From the NCBI RefSeq assembly GCF_037081715.1, contig NZ_JAZDDH010000002.1, positions 124,001 to 188,000 of the forward strand: 64,000 bases of DNA. The letters are read 5' to 3'. This document shows positions 41,822 to 50,277 of the stretch, piece by piece (the first letter of the stretch is position 1; every line of letters begins with the position of its first letter). The notes beneath the pieces are model-generated. The model ran no database searches. It was given only the letters and a program-made list of their open reading frames with translations, and was not told where the DNA came from. The DNA comes from Halalkalicoccus sp. CG83. Lineage in GTDB: Archaea > Halobacteriota > Halobacteria > Halobacteriales > Halalkalicoccaceae. The position numbers and the translations under genes are program-made.

Positions 41822-44113
41822 TTACTGGCGTCGGAGCGCGATGCCCGCGGCGGCCAGGAGCGCGATCAGGGCGACTGCGATGCCGAAGCCGGGCTGCTCG
41901 TCAGCGGGCGAGCCGGGCTGCTCGTCATCGTTGTTGTCGTCCTTCTTCTCGTCGCTCTTCTTCTCGTCCTTCTTGTCGTCCTTCTGCTCGTCGTCCTTCT
42001 TGTCGTCCTCGTTGGCCTTCTCGTTGTAGTCGACGTCCTCCTCACCGAGGGTCAGCGTGACCTCGTCGGGGGTCTGGTCGTCGACGGTGAGCTTGCCGTT
42101 GGCCTCGACGCCGTCGTACGAGGCGTTGACCTTGTACTCGCCGTGGGCGAGTTCGAGGGTCGCCTTGCCGTCGTCGTCGGTGGTGGCGCTCTGGTCGCCG
42201 ACGGTGATCTCCGCGCCGGAGACCGCGTTGCCGTCAGCGTCCTCGACGTTCACGACCACCGAGTGGCGGTCGCCGTCAGCGGACTCGGTCAGGATCGCGT
42301 TGACCTGAGCCTGAACGTCTCTGTCGTTCTGGTCGGTCATCGTCACGGTGAACTCCTGATCGGCCTGGTGCTCGCTCAGGTCGAACTCGGCCTCAACGGA
42401 GCCGTCCTCCTGGACCTCGACCGTCTGGCTCATGAGGAACGGGTCCTCGCCGGTGGCACGAAGCTGGACTCGGACGTCCGTACCGGGTGCCGCGTTCGAC
42501 TCACCGGTGATGACGGCTTCCTCATCGTTGGGGACCAGCAGCTGATCCTCCTTGTTGAAGTCGCCGGTGACCTCGATCATCCGCTCGACGATGCTGAACT
42601 CGGCGTTCACCGAGTCAGCGTCGAAGTAGTCCGAGCCATCCTCTTCGAGAGTGAGCTCGTACTCCTCACCCGCTTCCATGTCATCCGTGTTCAGGATAAC
42701 GAAGAAGCGGTCGTTCTCGGGATCCTCGACGAGATCGTAGTCGCTCTCGGCGAGCTGGCTACCATCGTCGTACTGGTCGTTGGTCTGCTCGAGCACGAAG
42801 TTGAAGTGGTCCTCGAACTGACCGACGTCGATGGCTCCGAAGACACCCGAGGCCTCGAAGGCGAAGACGATCGTGTCTCCCTCCGCAACCTCGTTACCCT
42901 CGCTCGTCGCGTTGGTGATGTCCTCGATGGAGCTGTCACCATCGAGACCAGCGTCGCTCGGTGCGATGCCCGTCGTCACGTCGTCAATCGAGCCCTCGGT
43001 CAGGAAGAGGGCCGAGACGTCGACTTCCTCGCGGCTGTCGCCCTCACCCACGTGGAGCTGAAGGTCGAAGTCCGCGGGGAGCAGGCGCGATTCGTCCGTG
43101 TTGTCGGTGATCAGTTGCTCGTCGTTTTCGTCGACGGCGATGTTCACGGTGTCGTCGCTGTCATCAGCCGTGTCGAAGGCAGCGTCATTGTCCTCGCCAG
43201 CGAGGTACGTGTTGAAGTACACGGTGACCTCGCCGTCGCCGTCAACGTCGTTGACGTCGAGGGTGACGTTGTAGTTGTCGTCCTGCTCGATCAGCTCGAC
43301 CTGAGCCGAGTCGGTGTTCTCCATGTCGACGGTGAACTCGACGATGTCACCGGCTTCCTCGGAGTAGGTCGACTGGTCGAACTCGGCGCTGGCGCCGCTG
43401 CTCTCGTTCACTTCGATCGTGGCGGTGTCCGATGCGTCGGTGTCCGCGACGTCGAAGTTGAACTCGTACTCGCCGGGTTCGAGCTCGCTGAGGTTCGCGC
43501 TGAAGTCACCGCGATCCTCGATGACGACGTAGTCATCGTGGACCGAGACGACGTCCTCACCGAAGATCGTCTGCAGATCCTCGCCATTGAGGCCGTCAGC
43601 GCTGACTTCGGTCTGGAAGCTCGCGCGCTCGGAGTCGATGGTCAGCGTGACATCGGAGGCTGCGTCCGATCCCTCGACCACCTGCTCCTCATCGAACTCG
43701 GCGCTGAGGGTCTGGACTCGAAGGTCGAAGGTGACATTGTTCTCACCCTCACCGTCAAGAGTGTAGGAATCTGCATCGAGGTCACTGGTGTCGATCGTCA
43801 GTTCCTCGGTTGCATCGGCACCTGCCGAGATCTGGTACTCGCGGATCCAGTCGCCATCCTCGTTGAAGAGGTCGACGGTGGTGTCCGCATCTACAGTGCC
43901 ATCAGTTGTTTCGGCGAGATCGCCGTACTGTACGAGTGCCGTCTGCCCCTGATAGAGTCGGTCTCCGTCCTCAATCGATACCTCGGATTGAGGGTTGTGG
44001 GCCGCCGCCGCCGCCCCCGCGAAGGAGACGGACATGGCGAACACGGAGAGGACCATCAGGGCGGCAAGGAACACCGCACGTCCCTTGTCGCGTCGTGTGT
44101 GTGTTTGCTTCAT
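41822..44113 (-). CDS. csg: S-layer glycoprotein with PGF-CTERM tail
   Basis: A 763-residue precursor from the ATG at 44113. Residues 1-35 are the typical haloarchaeal S-layer signal (AVFLAALMVLSVFAMSVSFAG). The mature protein is acidic and built of beta domains, with several N-x-S/T sequons (for example NVTF, NLSE, NESS, NVTL). A C-terminal Ig-like segment (GAEITVGDQSATTDDDGKA) precedes a Lys/Asp/Glu-rich stretch, then EQPGFG, a helix and ALRRQ, the ArtA recognition tail. It forms the cell-wall lattice and is anchored to lipid. Confidence 0.88.
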   Translation of the reverse strand: MKQTHTRRDKGRAVFLAALMVLSVFAMSVSFAGAAAAAHNPQSEVSIEDGDRLYQGQTALVQYGDLAETTDGTVDADTTVDLFNEDGDWIREYQISAGADATEELTIDTSDLDADSYTLDGEGENNVTFDLRVQTLSAEFDEEQVVEGSDAASDVTLTIDSERASFQTEVSADGLNGEDLQTIFGEDVVSVHDDYVVIEDRGDFSANLSELEPGEYEFNFDVADTDASDTATIEVNESSGASAEFDQSTYSEEAGDIVEFTVDMENTDSAQVELIEQDDNYNVTLDVNDVDGDGEVTVYFNTYLAGEDNDAAFDTADDSDDTVNIAVDENDEQLITDNTDESRLLPADFDLQLHVGEGDSREEVDVSALFLTEGSIDDVTTGIAPSDAGLDGDSSIEDITNATSEGNEVAEGDTIVFAFEASGVFGAIDVGQFEDHFNFVLEQTNDQYDDGSQLAESDYDLVEDPENDRFFVILNTDDMEAGEEYELTLEEDGSDYFDADSVNAEFSIVERMIEVTGDFNKEDQLLVPNDEEAVITGESNAAPGTDVRVQLRATGEDPFLMSQTVEVQEDGSVEAEFDLSEHQADQEFTVTMTDQNDRDVQAQVNAILTESADGDRHSVVVNVEDADGNAVSGAEITVGDQSATTDDDGKATLELAHGEYKVNASYDGVEANGKLTVDDQTPDEVTLTLGEEDVDYNEKANEDDKKDDEQKDDKKDEKKSDEKKDDNNDDEQPGSPADEQPGFGIAVALIALLAAAGIALRRQ

Positions 44114-44594
44114 GGTTGTTTCGTGTGACGTCGCGTTCTCGCCGTGGAGGACCCGCGTAGGCACCGATACGACGATACTGGCTCCGTCTTCTGGGTAGGG
44201 GTACTCTGATCCAGACGCAGGCCTATAATAAGCTTTGTGAAAACTTACAAAATAAAACATTTCTAGCGCCCTAATCAAGGTGGCGCGGCGTGTCGGTTCC
44301 GGACGAGCACGAGGAGAAAACGGGTCTACACGCGCTGACGGCGGGATGGCTGAGACCCCTCCCGCCGCTACCCCAGGTCTTCCTGCTGACTTCTTCCCAA
44401 CGTCTCGGAATCTGTAGGGGATCTCCTCAGAATCCGTCCCTTCTCGGCTCCCCGTCGCGGCGATCGGACGAGCCACGAAGACGTCCCGCCTGCCCTGCGC
44501 TACGGGTCTCCGCCTGGAACGGCGCGGCACGGTCGCTCGGCGGGCTTCGAAGGGGTTATGTGGCGCGTCGGCCTGGGATCCACCAAGAGTACCC
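44114..44594. promoter_or_regulatory. S-layer upstream region, divergent from L10e
   Basis: 481 bp without a gene. Read from the minus strand it contains two AT-rich elements at about 44224-44262 (TTTTATTTTG and CTTATTATAG), 110-150 bp before the S-layer ATG, so the transcript probably has an untranslated leader of roughly 80-120 nt. Nothing recognisable lies between 44280 and 44560. Confidence 0.5.
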
Positions 44595-45125
44595 ATGGTC
44601 GACAAACCCGCCTCCATGTACCGGGAGATCTCCAAGCAGCCCTACACTCGACGGGAGTACATCACGGGGATCCCCGGCTCGAAGATCGCACAGCACCGCA
44701 TGGGCGACCGCGACCGCGACCCCGAGGACTGGCCCGTCCAGATCAGCCTCTCGGTCGACGAGGAGTGCCAGCTCCGAAACAGCGCGCTCGAGGCCTCGCG
44801 ACTCGCGATGAACCGCCACCTCATCAAGGAGCTCGGCGAGTTCAACTACGCCGCCCTGCTCCGGAAGTTCCCCCACCACGTCCTGCGGGAGAACAAGCAG
44901 GCGACCGGCGCCGGCGCGGACCGCGTCTCCGACGGGATGCGCCAGGCGTTCGGCAAGGTCGTCGGCACCGCGGCGCGCGTCCCGAAGGACGAGCGCATCT
45001 TCACCATCTGGTGTGAGGTCGAGGACGCCGCCGTCGCCAAGGAGGCGCTCCGTCGTGCGTACAACAAGCTCTCGCCGCCGTGTACGGTCACCGTCGAGCG
45101 CGGCGAGAAGCTCCTGATCTCGTAA
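44595..45125 (+). CDS. rpl10e: Ribosomal protein L10e (uL16)
   Basis: A 176-residue ribosomal protein. The N-terminus [20 protein letters not shown] and the core [59 protein letters not shown] identify the archaeal L10e/uL16 family, which contacts the A- and P-site tRNAs in the large subunit. It is a single gene away from the main ribosomal operons. Confidence 0.95.
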   Translation: MVDKPASMYREISKQPYTRREYITGIPGSKIAQHRMGDRDRDPEDWPVQISLSVDEECQLRNSALEASRLAMNRHLIKELGEFNYAALLRKFPHHVLRENKQATGAGADRVSDGMRQAFGKVVGTAARVPKDERIFTIWCEVEDAAVAKEALRRAYNKLSPPCTVTVERGEKLLIS

Positions 45126-45272
45126 CCCGGCTCCGTCCGTTTTCGTCACCGTCGTTCGAGCGGCGCGTCGACCCGTCCAGCCGAGCGGCCTCGCGGGCGC
45201 GCTCACGCGATAAAAAACATAAATGAAGGTGCGAAGCGAGGGCTCTTTGCGCACCCTCCCCGAGTGACGTCC

Positions 45273-46118
45273 ATGCTGCGACTCGCGGTCGCCACCCGCG
45301 CGGAGACGTTCGAGCGACTCGAGACCTCCCTCGCCGAGCGCGGGATCGAGGTTCGTCACCTCCGAACGAAGGAGCGAACGGTGGCGCTCTCGGAGCCGCC
45401 GTGGTCGCCCGACGAGTTCGACGTCGGGCTCGTCTTCCCGCCGCGGCTGATGGAGGGCGGCCTCGCCGACGCGCTGGTCCCGATCCCCTGGATCAACGAC
45501 CGCGAGGCGGTGCTCACCTCCCGGAACAAGGCGGAGACCCTCGCGCGCCTCGCGCGAGCGGCCGTCCCCGTTCCCGAGTCGGTGCTCGTCTCGAACCCCG
45601 TCCCCCGCGAGGACCTCGTCGCGACCTTCGAGCGGTTCGACCCGCCGGTCGTGATCAAGCCCAACTCGACGACCCGTGGCGTCGGGATCGCCCGCGCCGA
45701 CGACCTGGACTCGTTTCTGGGGATCTGTGACCACCTCGGGTTGGTCCACGACTTCCGCGCGACCGGCGATAAGTCGTTTCTCGTCCAGGAGTTCATCCCC
45801 GACGCGCGCGACTACCGCGCGATGGTGCTCGACGGCGAGTACGTCGGTGCCGTCGAGCGCCGCGGCGAGGGCTGGAAACACAACGTGCACGCGGGTGCGA
45901 ACGCCGTCGGCGTCTCGCTTCCCGAGGAGCACCGTCTACTCTGCGAGCGGGTGGCCACGACCCTCGACGTCCCCCTCTTCGGCATCGACCTGCTCGTCTC
46001 CGGCGATCGGGCGGTCGTCTCCGAGACCAACGCCCGCCCTACGGTCGATGACGCGACGAAGTACGAGCCGGGGTTCGACCGGCGTCTCGCCGACCTCGTG
46101 CGCGCACATTCGGGGTAA
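45273..46118 (+). CDS. RimK-type ATP-grasp ligase
   Basis: A 281-residue protein begun at the ATG at 45273 (MLRLAVATRAETFERLE), with a GTG three codons upstream as alternative. ATP-grasp features are visible: PPVVIKPNSTTRGVGIARA (nucleotide Lys and glycine loop), FLVQEFIPDARDYRAMVLDGEYV, and the metal-binding end LFGIDLLVSGDRAVVSETNARPT. RimK-family enzymes ligate amino acids to a carboxylate, as in protein tail glutamylation, lysine/arginine biosynthesis or F420 glutamylation. The substrate is not clear from neighbours. Confidence 0.82.
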   Translation: MLRLAVATRAETFERLETSLAERGIEVRHLRTKERTVALSEPPWSPDEFDVGLVFPPRLMEGGLADALVPIPWINDREAVLTSRNKAETLARLARAAVPVPESVLVSNPVPREDLVATFERFDPPVVIKPNSTTRGVGIARADDLDSFLGICDHLGLVHDFRATGDKSFLVQEFIPDARDYRAMVLDGEYVGAVERRGEGWKHNVHAGANAVGVSLPEEHRLLCERVATTLDVPLFGIDLLVSGDRAVVSETNARPTVDDATKYEPGFDRRLADLVRAHSG

Positions 46119-46127
46119 AGGTTGATA

Positions 46128-46901
46128 ATGGCTACCCGCTCAGCACGTAGCGTGGGACACGCTCCCGAGAACGGTCCGGATCGGCTTCGCGGCCTCGACG
46201 CCGAGGCCTTCCAGTCGCTTCTCCGATCGTTCGTGACGACTCGCTGGGGCGTCGACGAGTCGGAGATCGACGTCTCGCCGCCCTCGCCGGCCCGCGGAAC
46301 CGACGTCGTCGTTCGCGGACGCGCCACGATCGTCCACGCCCGACGCTACGCCCAGGGATCGATCAGCGCGAACCAGCTTCGCGACCTCGCGCTGCTTCGC
46401 GATCGGCGGACCCTCGACACGCTCGTGGTCGTGACGACCACCGGCTTCACCGAGGACGCACTGAACCTCGCCGACGAGGCCGACATCGAGTGTATCGACG
46501 GCCGGCGACTCCACCGACTGCTCCGACGACACGACGTCACGATCCCCGAGCGTTCCGAGCCGCCGGACCTCTCGACGACGGTCGCGGAGCTCGCGGTCTA
46601 CTGGCCCGAGCAGCTCCAGGAGACCGCCCAGGAGATCGTCGCGTGTATCGACCGCTCCGGGGAGCTCGAGTACGGTCTCGACCGTGCGGACCACGGCACC
46701 GACCTCGACCTGCTCCCCCTCGGTGCGGATCATCCGACGCTCAAGCTCCGGTTCTCGACCGCCGGCCTGCTGCTTTACGCCCGCCGGCCAACGGGCTGGC
46801 GGCGGGTCGTCGCGGTCTCCGCCCACGGCGGCCACCGGCCGTCGGACCTCCTCGATCGGGTGCGCGCAGCCGCCGACGACAGCCTCGACTCGTCGGCCTG
46901 A
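46128..46901 (+). CDS. Restriction-endonuclease-like (Mrr-type) domain protein
   Basis: A 257-residue protein from the ATG at 46128. The N-terminal 120 residues (LDAEAFQSLLRSFVTTRWGV, RGTDVVVRGRATIVHARRY, DTLVVVTTTGFTEDALNLADE, ECIDGRRLHRLLRRHD) look like an Mrr/PD-(D/E)xK nuclease-like fold; the canonical catalytic E-x-K is replaced by VHARRY, so cleavage activity is doubtful. The C-terminal part is uncharacterised. It is 9 bp after the ATP-grasp gene and probably co-transcribed. Confidence 0.55.
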   Translation: MATRSARSVGHAPENGPDRLRGLDAEAFQSLLRSFVTTRWGVDESEIDVSPPSPARGTDVVVRGRATIVHARRYAQGSISANQLRDLALLRDRRTLDTLVVVTTTGFTEDALNLADEADIECIDGRRLHRLLRRHDVTIPERSEPPDLSTTVAELAVYWPEQLQETAQEIVACIDRSGELEYGLDRADHGTDLDLLPLGADHPTLKLRFSTAGLLLYARRPTGWRRVVAVSAHGGHRPSDLLDRVRAAADDSLDSSA

Positions 46902-47001
46902 AGGAGGGAGGAAACGTGGAATCGAGACGACGGTTGGGATCTACGCGGCGTCGTTGAAGCGGTCGTTCGTCGAGAGGGGCGCGTCCTCGGCGAGCCGGAC
47001 G

Positions 47002-47454
47002 TTACCGATCCCTGACGGCTAGCGCCGTGCCGTCGGCCGCCGCGGCGAGCGCGGCGAACCGCTCCTCGGCGGCCGACGCGAGTGGGTAGACGTCGTGGTA
47101 CGGGTCGGGATCGTGGTCGCCGCCCGCGGCGGTGCTCCGGATCGCGTCCGCGATCGACTCGTAGTTCTCGCCGACGACGTCCTGAACGAGCACCGGCATC
47201 CCCGCCCGGTCACAGAGTTCGCTCGCGGCCGCGCGGCCCGCGTACACCCGTTCCTCCTCGTCGTCGACGAGCACGAGCGCGAAGGGTACCTCCTCGAACT
47301 GTGCCTCCAGAAACGCCTGTGCGGGCTCGTCGCTCCAGGCGATCGCGCCGACCCCACGGACACGCCGTAGCGCCGTCGAGGCCGCCGAACAGAACGGACA
47401 CTCGCCGTCGTAGATCAGTACGCCGTGGTACGTCGGATCACGCGATTCGACCAT
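47002..47454 (-). CDS. DCC-family (DUF393) thiol-disulfide oxidoreductase
   Basis: A 150-residue thioredoxin-like protein. The motif LIYDGECPFCSAASTALRR gives the DGxCxxC signature of the DUF393/DCC family, and the strands AIAWSDEPAQAF and FALVLVDDEEERVYAGRAAA fit. It should be a cytoplasmic redox protein; substrates are unknown. It lies 34 bp upstream of the Hsp20 gene's end... that is, it is downstream-adjacent to Hsp20 on the same strand. Confidence 0.82.
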   Translation of the reverse strand: MVESRDPTYHGVLIYDGECPFCSAASTALRRVRGVGAIAWSDEPAQAFLEAQFEEVPFALVLVDDEEERVYAGRAAASELCDRAGMPVLVQDVVGENYESIADAIRSTAAGGDHDPDPYHDVYPLASAAEERFAALAAAADGTALAVRDR

Positions 47455-47488
47455 GAGGGCGGATGGAGCCGTGAAGAGTAACGCGTTC

Positions 47489-47869
47489 TCAATCGACGTC
47501 GATGGCGGCCGAGCCGTCGGCGCGCTCGAAGGTCACCTCGAGGACGCCGTTGTTGTAGGTCGCCCGCGCCGAGTGCTCGTCGACCTGGGTGGGGAGGTCG
47601 ATGCGTTCGTCGTACGCCCGCCGATCGCTGTCGGCGCTGATCGTCAGCGCGTCGCCGTCGCAGGTGAGACCGATGTGGTCCTTCTCGACGCCGGGGAGGT
47701 CGGCGATCACGCGCACCGACTCCTCGGTCTCGTAGATGTCGACGTGGGTGTCGCTCCCGAACCCCGCGTTGCCGACGTCGACGCTGCCGCCGCCCATCAT
47801 CTCGTTCATCATCCGCTCGATCTCCCGGAAGATGTCGTCGAAGGGATCGTTGCGGTCGTCGCGTCTCAT
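47489..47869 (-). CDS. Small heat-shock protein, Hsp20/alpha-crystallin family
   Basis: A 126-residue protein. An N-terminal Met-rich helix (IFREIERMMNEMMGGGS) precedes the alpha-crystallin domain (VDIYETEESVRVIADLPGVEKDHIGLTC), which ends with the ATYNNGVLEVTFERAD strand. The I-x-I tail is missing or altered (AIDVD). It binds unfolding proteins as an oligomer. It is followed on the same strand by the DCC-family gene. Confidence 0.9.
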   Translation of the reverse strand: MRRDDRNDPFDDIFREIERMMNEMMGGGSVDVGNAGFGSDTHVDIYETEESVRVIADLPGVEKDHIGLTCDGDALTISADSDRRAYDERIDLPTQVDEHSARATYNNGVLEVTFERADGSAAIDVD

Positions 47870-47911
47870 ACCCCGGATAGGTGACCCCGTGGCAAAAGGG
47901 TTTGCGGCGGA

Positions 47912-48967
47912 CTACGGCGACGGCGAGGCGACTTTCGAACGCTCGTGCGGCTCCGGCAGCCCGATCCCCAGCGTCTCGTCGGTCAGCGCCATGCTCTCCT
48001 CCTTGTCCGCGAGCCCCGTCATCGCGCGGATCGCATCGACGTTCTCGGGAATCACGTCGCTCTCCTGATGGATCGCCTGGAACATGTAGAGGTCCGACCC
48101 CTCGACGTTGATGGAGTCGCCCCAGACGCAGTTCTCCCAGAGGTCGCCACGCGGCCGGCCGTAATCCCGGGCGAACTCCCGGAGCTTTCCGGTGCCGTCG
48201 ATCGCCATCTCGCCGTCGACGACGAAGATCCGCGACTCCCGACCGAGCAGTTCGCGTACCTCCTCGGTGTCGGGCTCCTCGGCGAGTTCGATGTTGAGGC
48301 TGTGCATGTGCATCAGCGTCGCGGGCACCTTCAGCCCCATCGTGTCGATGTCCAGGTCGGGGAGGATCGTCCGCACGTCGGGGCCGTGGTGCGAGGGGAC
48401 CGTTACCGGATCGGGGAGGATGTCGTTGATCGGTCCGCGACCCGTCTGGTCGGGGTCGCCGCCGCGCCGGACGAGCGTCACGCGCACCTTCTCGACGCCG
48501 TAGGCCTCCTCCAGGGGAGCCACGAGTCGGGAGAGGCCGGTCGTGTTGCAGGAGACGACCCGGACGTAGTCGGCGTCGACCGCCCGCTCGAAGTTCGCGC
48601 GGGCGTTGAAGCTCGTCTCGACGAGGTCGTCCGACTCCTTTCCCTGCAGGATCGCGGGGGTGTCGGCGGCGCGGTACTTCGCGAGGTTCTCCGCGCCGAT
48701 CCCGCCGGGGGTCGCGTCGACGACGAGGTCGCTCTCCTCGATCAGTTCGTCGGAGGTACCGACGGGGTCGAACCCCGCCTCTCGAAAGGAGGGCAGTCGA
48801 TCCTCGAGGGCGGCGTACAGCGGATAGTCGCGGCGGACGGCACCCTCGGCACCGAAGTCGGGACTCGCCTTCGCGACGCCGCAGACCGCCATGTCCGGCT
48901 GTGCTGCGACCGCGTCGGCGACGCGCTTGCCGATGGTACCGTAGCCGTTGATTCCCACCTGTAGCAT
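47912..48967 (-). CDS. gapII: Type II (archaeal) glyceraldehyde-3-phosphate dehydrogenase
   Basis: A 351-residue archaeal GAPDH. The Rossmann start [17 protein letters not shown] and the active site [11 protein letters not shown] (catalytic Cys) are intact. This class uses NAD(P) and, in Haloferax, serves gluconeogenesis. It is divergent from the bacterial-type gapI across 213 bp, and pgk lies beyond gapI. A TrmB-like motif at 49027-49042 and AT-rich promoter sequence (GTAAATATTATT on its strand) lie upstream. Confidence 0.93.
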   Translation of the reverse strand: MLQVGINGYGTIGKRVADAVAAQPDMAVCGVAKASPDFGAEGAVRRDYPLYAALEDRLPSFREAGFDPVGTSDELIEESDLVVDATPGGIGAENLAKYRAADTPAILQGKESDDLVETSFNARANFERAVDADYVRVVSCNTTGLSRLVAPLEEAYGVEKVRVTLVRRGGDPDQTGRGPINDILPDPVTVPSHHGPDVRTILPDLDIDTMGLKVPATLMHMHSLNIELAEEPDTEEVRELLGRESRIFVVDGEMAIDGTGKLREFARDYGRPRGDLWENCVWGDSINVEGSDLYMFQAIHQESDVIPENVDAIRAMTGLADKEESMALTDETLGIGLPEPHERSKVASPSP

Positions 48968-49026
48968 GTACTCGGTCGTGGGAGGCCGAAGGGAATAATA
49001 TTTACGCGTTAATTACATTAGAAATT

Positions 49027-49042
49027 AACTCGGCTGCGAGTA
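49027..49042. promoter_or_regulatory. Candidate TrmB-type sugar regulator site
   Basis: AACT, seven bases, then GAGTA, one mismatch from the TACT-N7/8-GAGTA motif reported for the haloarchaeal regulator TrmB, which represses glycolytic and activates gluconeogenic genes. It lies 60-75 bp upstream of the gapII start, behind its likely TATA box, which suits activation, and about 140 bp from gapI. Confidence 0.4.
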
Positions 49043-49180
49043 ACGGGCCCGGAGGAACGGCGATCGTTCGGTCCCCGCCGCGCCCACATTGCGGGCCCCG
49101 AATCGCCATCACGGCGATCCTCGTCCTCGTGACCGCGTGCTGACGTAAGATACTTGGTTCAGGGCGCCGATAATTCAATT

Positions 49181-50230
49181 ATGAGTAAAGCATTAGCGGA
49201 CGATCCGGTACGGGTGGGGCTCAACGGGTTCGGACGGATCGGACGCAACGTCCTCCGCGCGGTCATCGAGACGCCGGAGATCGAGCTGGTGGGCGTCAAC
49301 GACATCATGGACGTCGAGGACATGCACTACCTCGCGAAGTACGACACCGTCCAGGGCCGCCTCGACGGGCTCGAACTTGAGGGCGACTCGCTGGTCTACG
49401 GCGACCGGGAGATCCCGACGTTCAGCGAGAAGGACCCCGCGCAGCTGCCGTGGGACGAGCAGGACGTCGACGTCGCCTTCGAGGCGACCGGCATCTTCCG
49501 CACCTACGACGACGCCGCCCAGCACCTCGAGGCCGGCGCCGATAAGGTGATCATCTCCGCCCCGCCGAAGGGCGAGAAGCCGGTTCAGACGATCGTCTAC
49601 GGCGTCAACCACGACGAGTACGACGGCGAAGACGTGCTCTCGAACGCCTCTTGCACTACGAACAGCGTCGCGCCGGTCGTGAAGGTGCTCGACGAGGAGT
49701 TCGGCATCGAGTCGGGCCTGCTCACGACGGTCCACGCCTACACCGGCACCCAGAACCTCGTCGACGGCCCCTCGGGCAAGACCCGCCGCGGCCGGGCGGC
49801 CGCGGAGAACATCATCCCGACCTCGACGGGCGCGGCCCAGTCGACCACCGAGGTCCTGCCCCAGCTCGAGGGCAAGCTCGACGGGATGGCGATGCGCGTG
49901 CCCGTCCCGAACGGCTCGATCACCGACCTCGTCGTCGACCTCGAGGGCGACGTCGGCGTAGAGGAGGTCAACGCGGCGTTCAAGGAGGCGGCGACCGGCG
50001 ATCTCGAGGGCGTGCTCGGCTACACCGACGACGAGGTCGTCTCCCGTGACATCCTCGGACTGCCCTTCTCCTCGTACGTCGACTGCGACTCGACGCTCTC
50101 GGTCGAGGGCGGCCAGGTGAAGGTACTCACCTGGTACGACAACGAGTACGGCTTCGCGAACCGGATGCTCGATCTCGCACGGTACGTCGTCGACCAGGAG
50201 CAGGAGGAGCACGCCGAGGCGGCGGCGTAG
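49181..50230 (+). CDS. gapI: Type I (bacterial-type) glyceraldehyde-3-phosphate dehydrogenase
   Basis: A 349-residue protein from the ATG at 49181 (MSKALADDPVRVGLNGFG). It has the NAD fold GLNGFGRIGRNVLRA, the active-site SNASCTTNSVAP (catalytic Cys), HAYTGTQNLVDGP and the C-terminal WYDNEYGFANRMLD, all of the classical enzyme. In Haloferax the type I enzyme is the glycolytic one, probably acquired from bacteria. pgk follows after 47 bp in the same direction. Confidence 0.94.
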   Translation: MSKALADDPVRVGLNGFGRIGRNVLRAVIETPEIELVGVNDIMDVEDMHYLAKYDTVQGRLDGLELEGDSLVYGDREIPTFSEKDPAQLPWDEQDVDVAFEATGIFRTYDDAAQHLEAGADKVIISAPPKGEKPVQTIVYGVNHDEYDGEDVLSNASCTTNSVAPVVKVLDEEFGIESGLLTTVHAYTGTQNLVDGPSGKTRRGRAAAENIIPTSTGAAQSTTEVLPQLEGKLDGMAMRVPVPNGSITDLVVDLEGDVGVEEVNAAFKEAATGDLEGVLGYTDDEVVSRDILGLPFSSYVDCDSTLSVEGGQVKVLTWYDNEYGFANRMLDLARYVVDQEQEEHAEAAA

Positions 50231-50277
50231 ACGACCGAACGACCGGCCTTTATTATCGCGGTCGATCTCTACGAGGT

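Noticed and set aside
42143-44128. 661-codon plus-strand frame opposite the S-layer gene
   Set aside because: It mirrors the S-layer gene's Asp/Glu/Val codons; the S-layer frame has a signal peptide and PGF tail.
46939-47005. Minus-strand stretch reading GNVRLAEDAPLSTNDRFNDAA before a stop, beyond the DCC-family gene
   Set aside because: The residues look coding-like, but the frame is closed by a stop immediately upstream and has no start; at most a tiny gene remnant.
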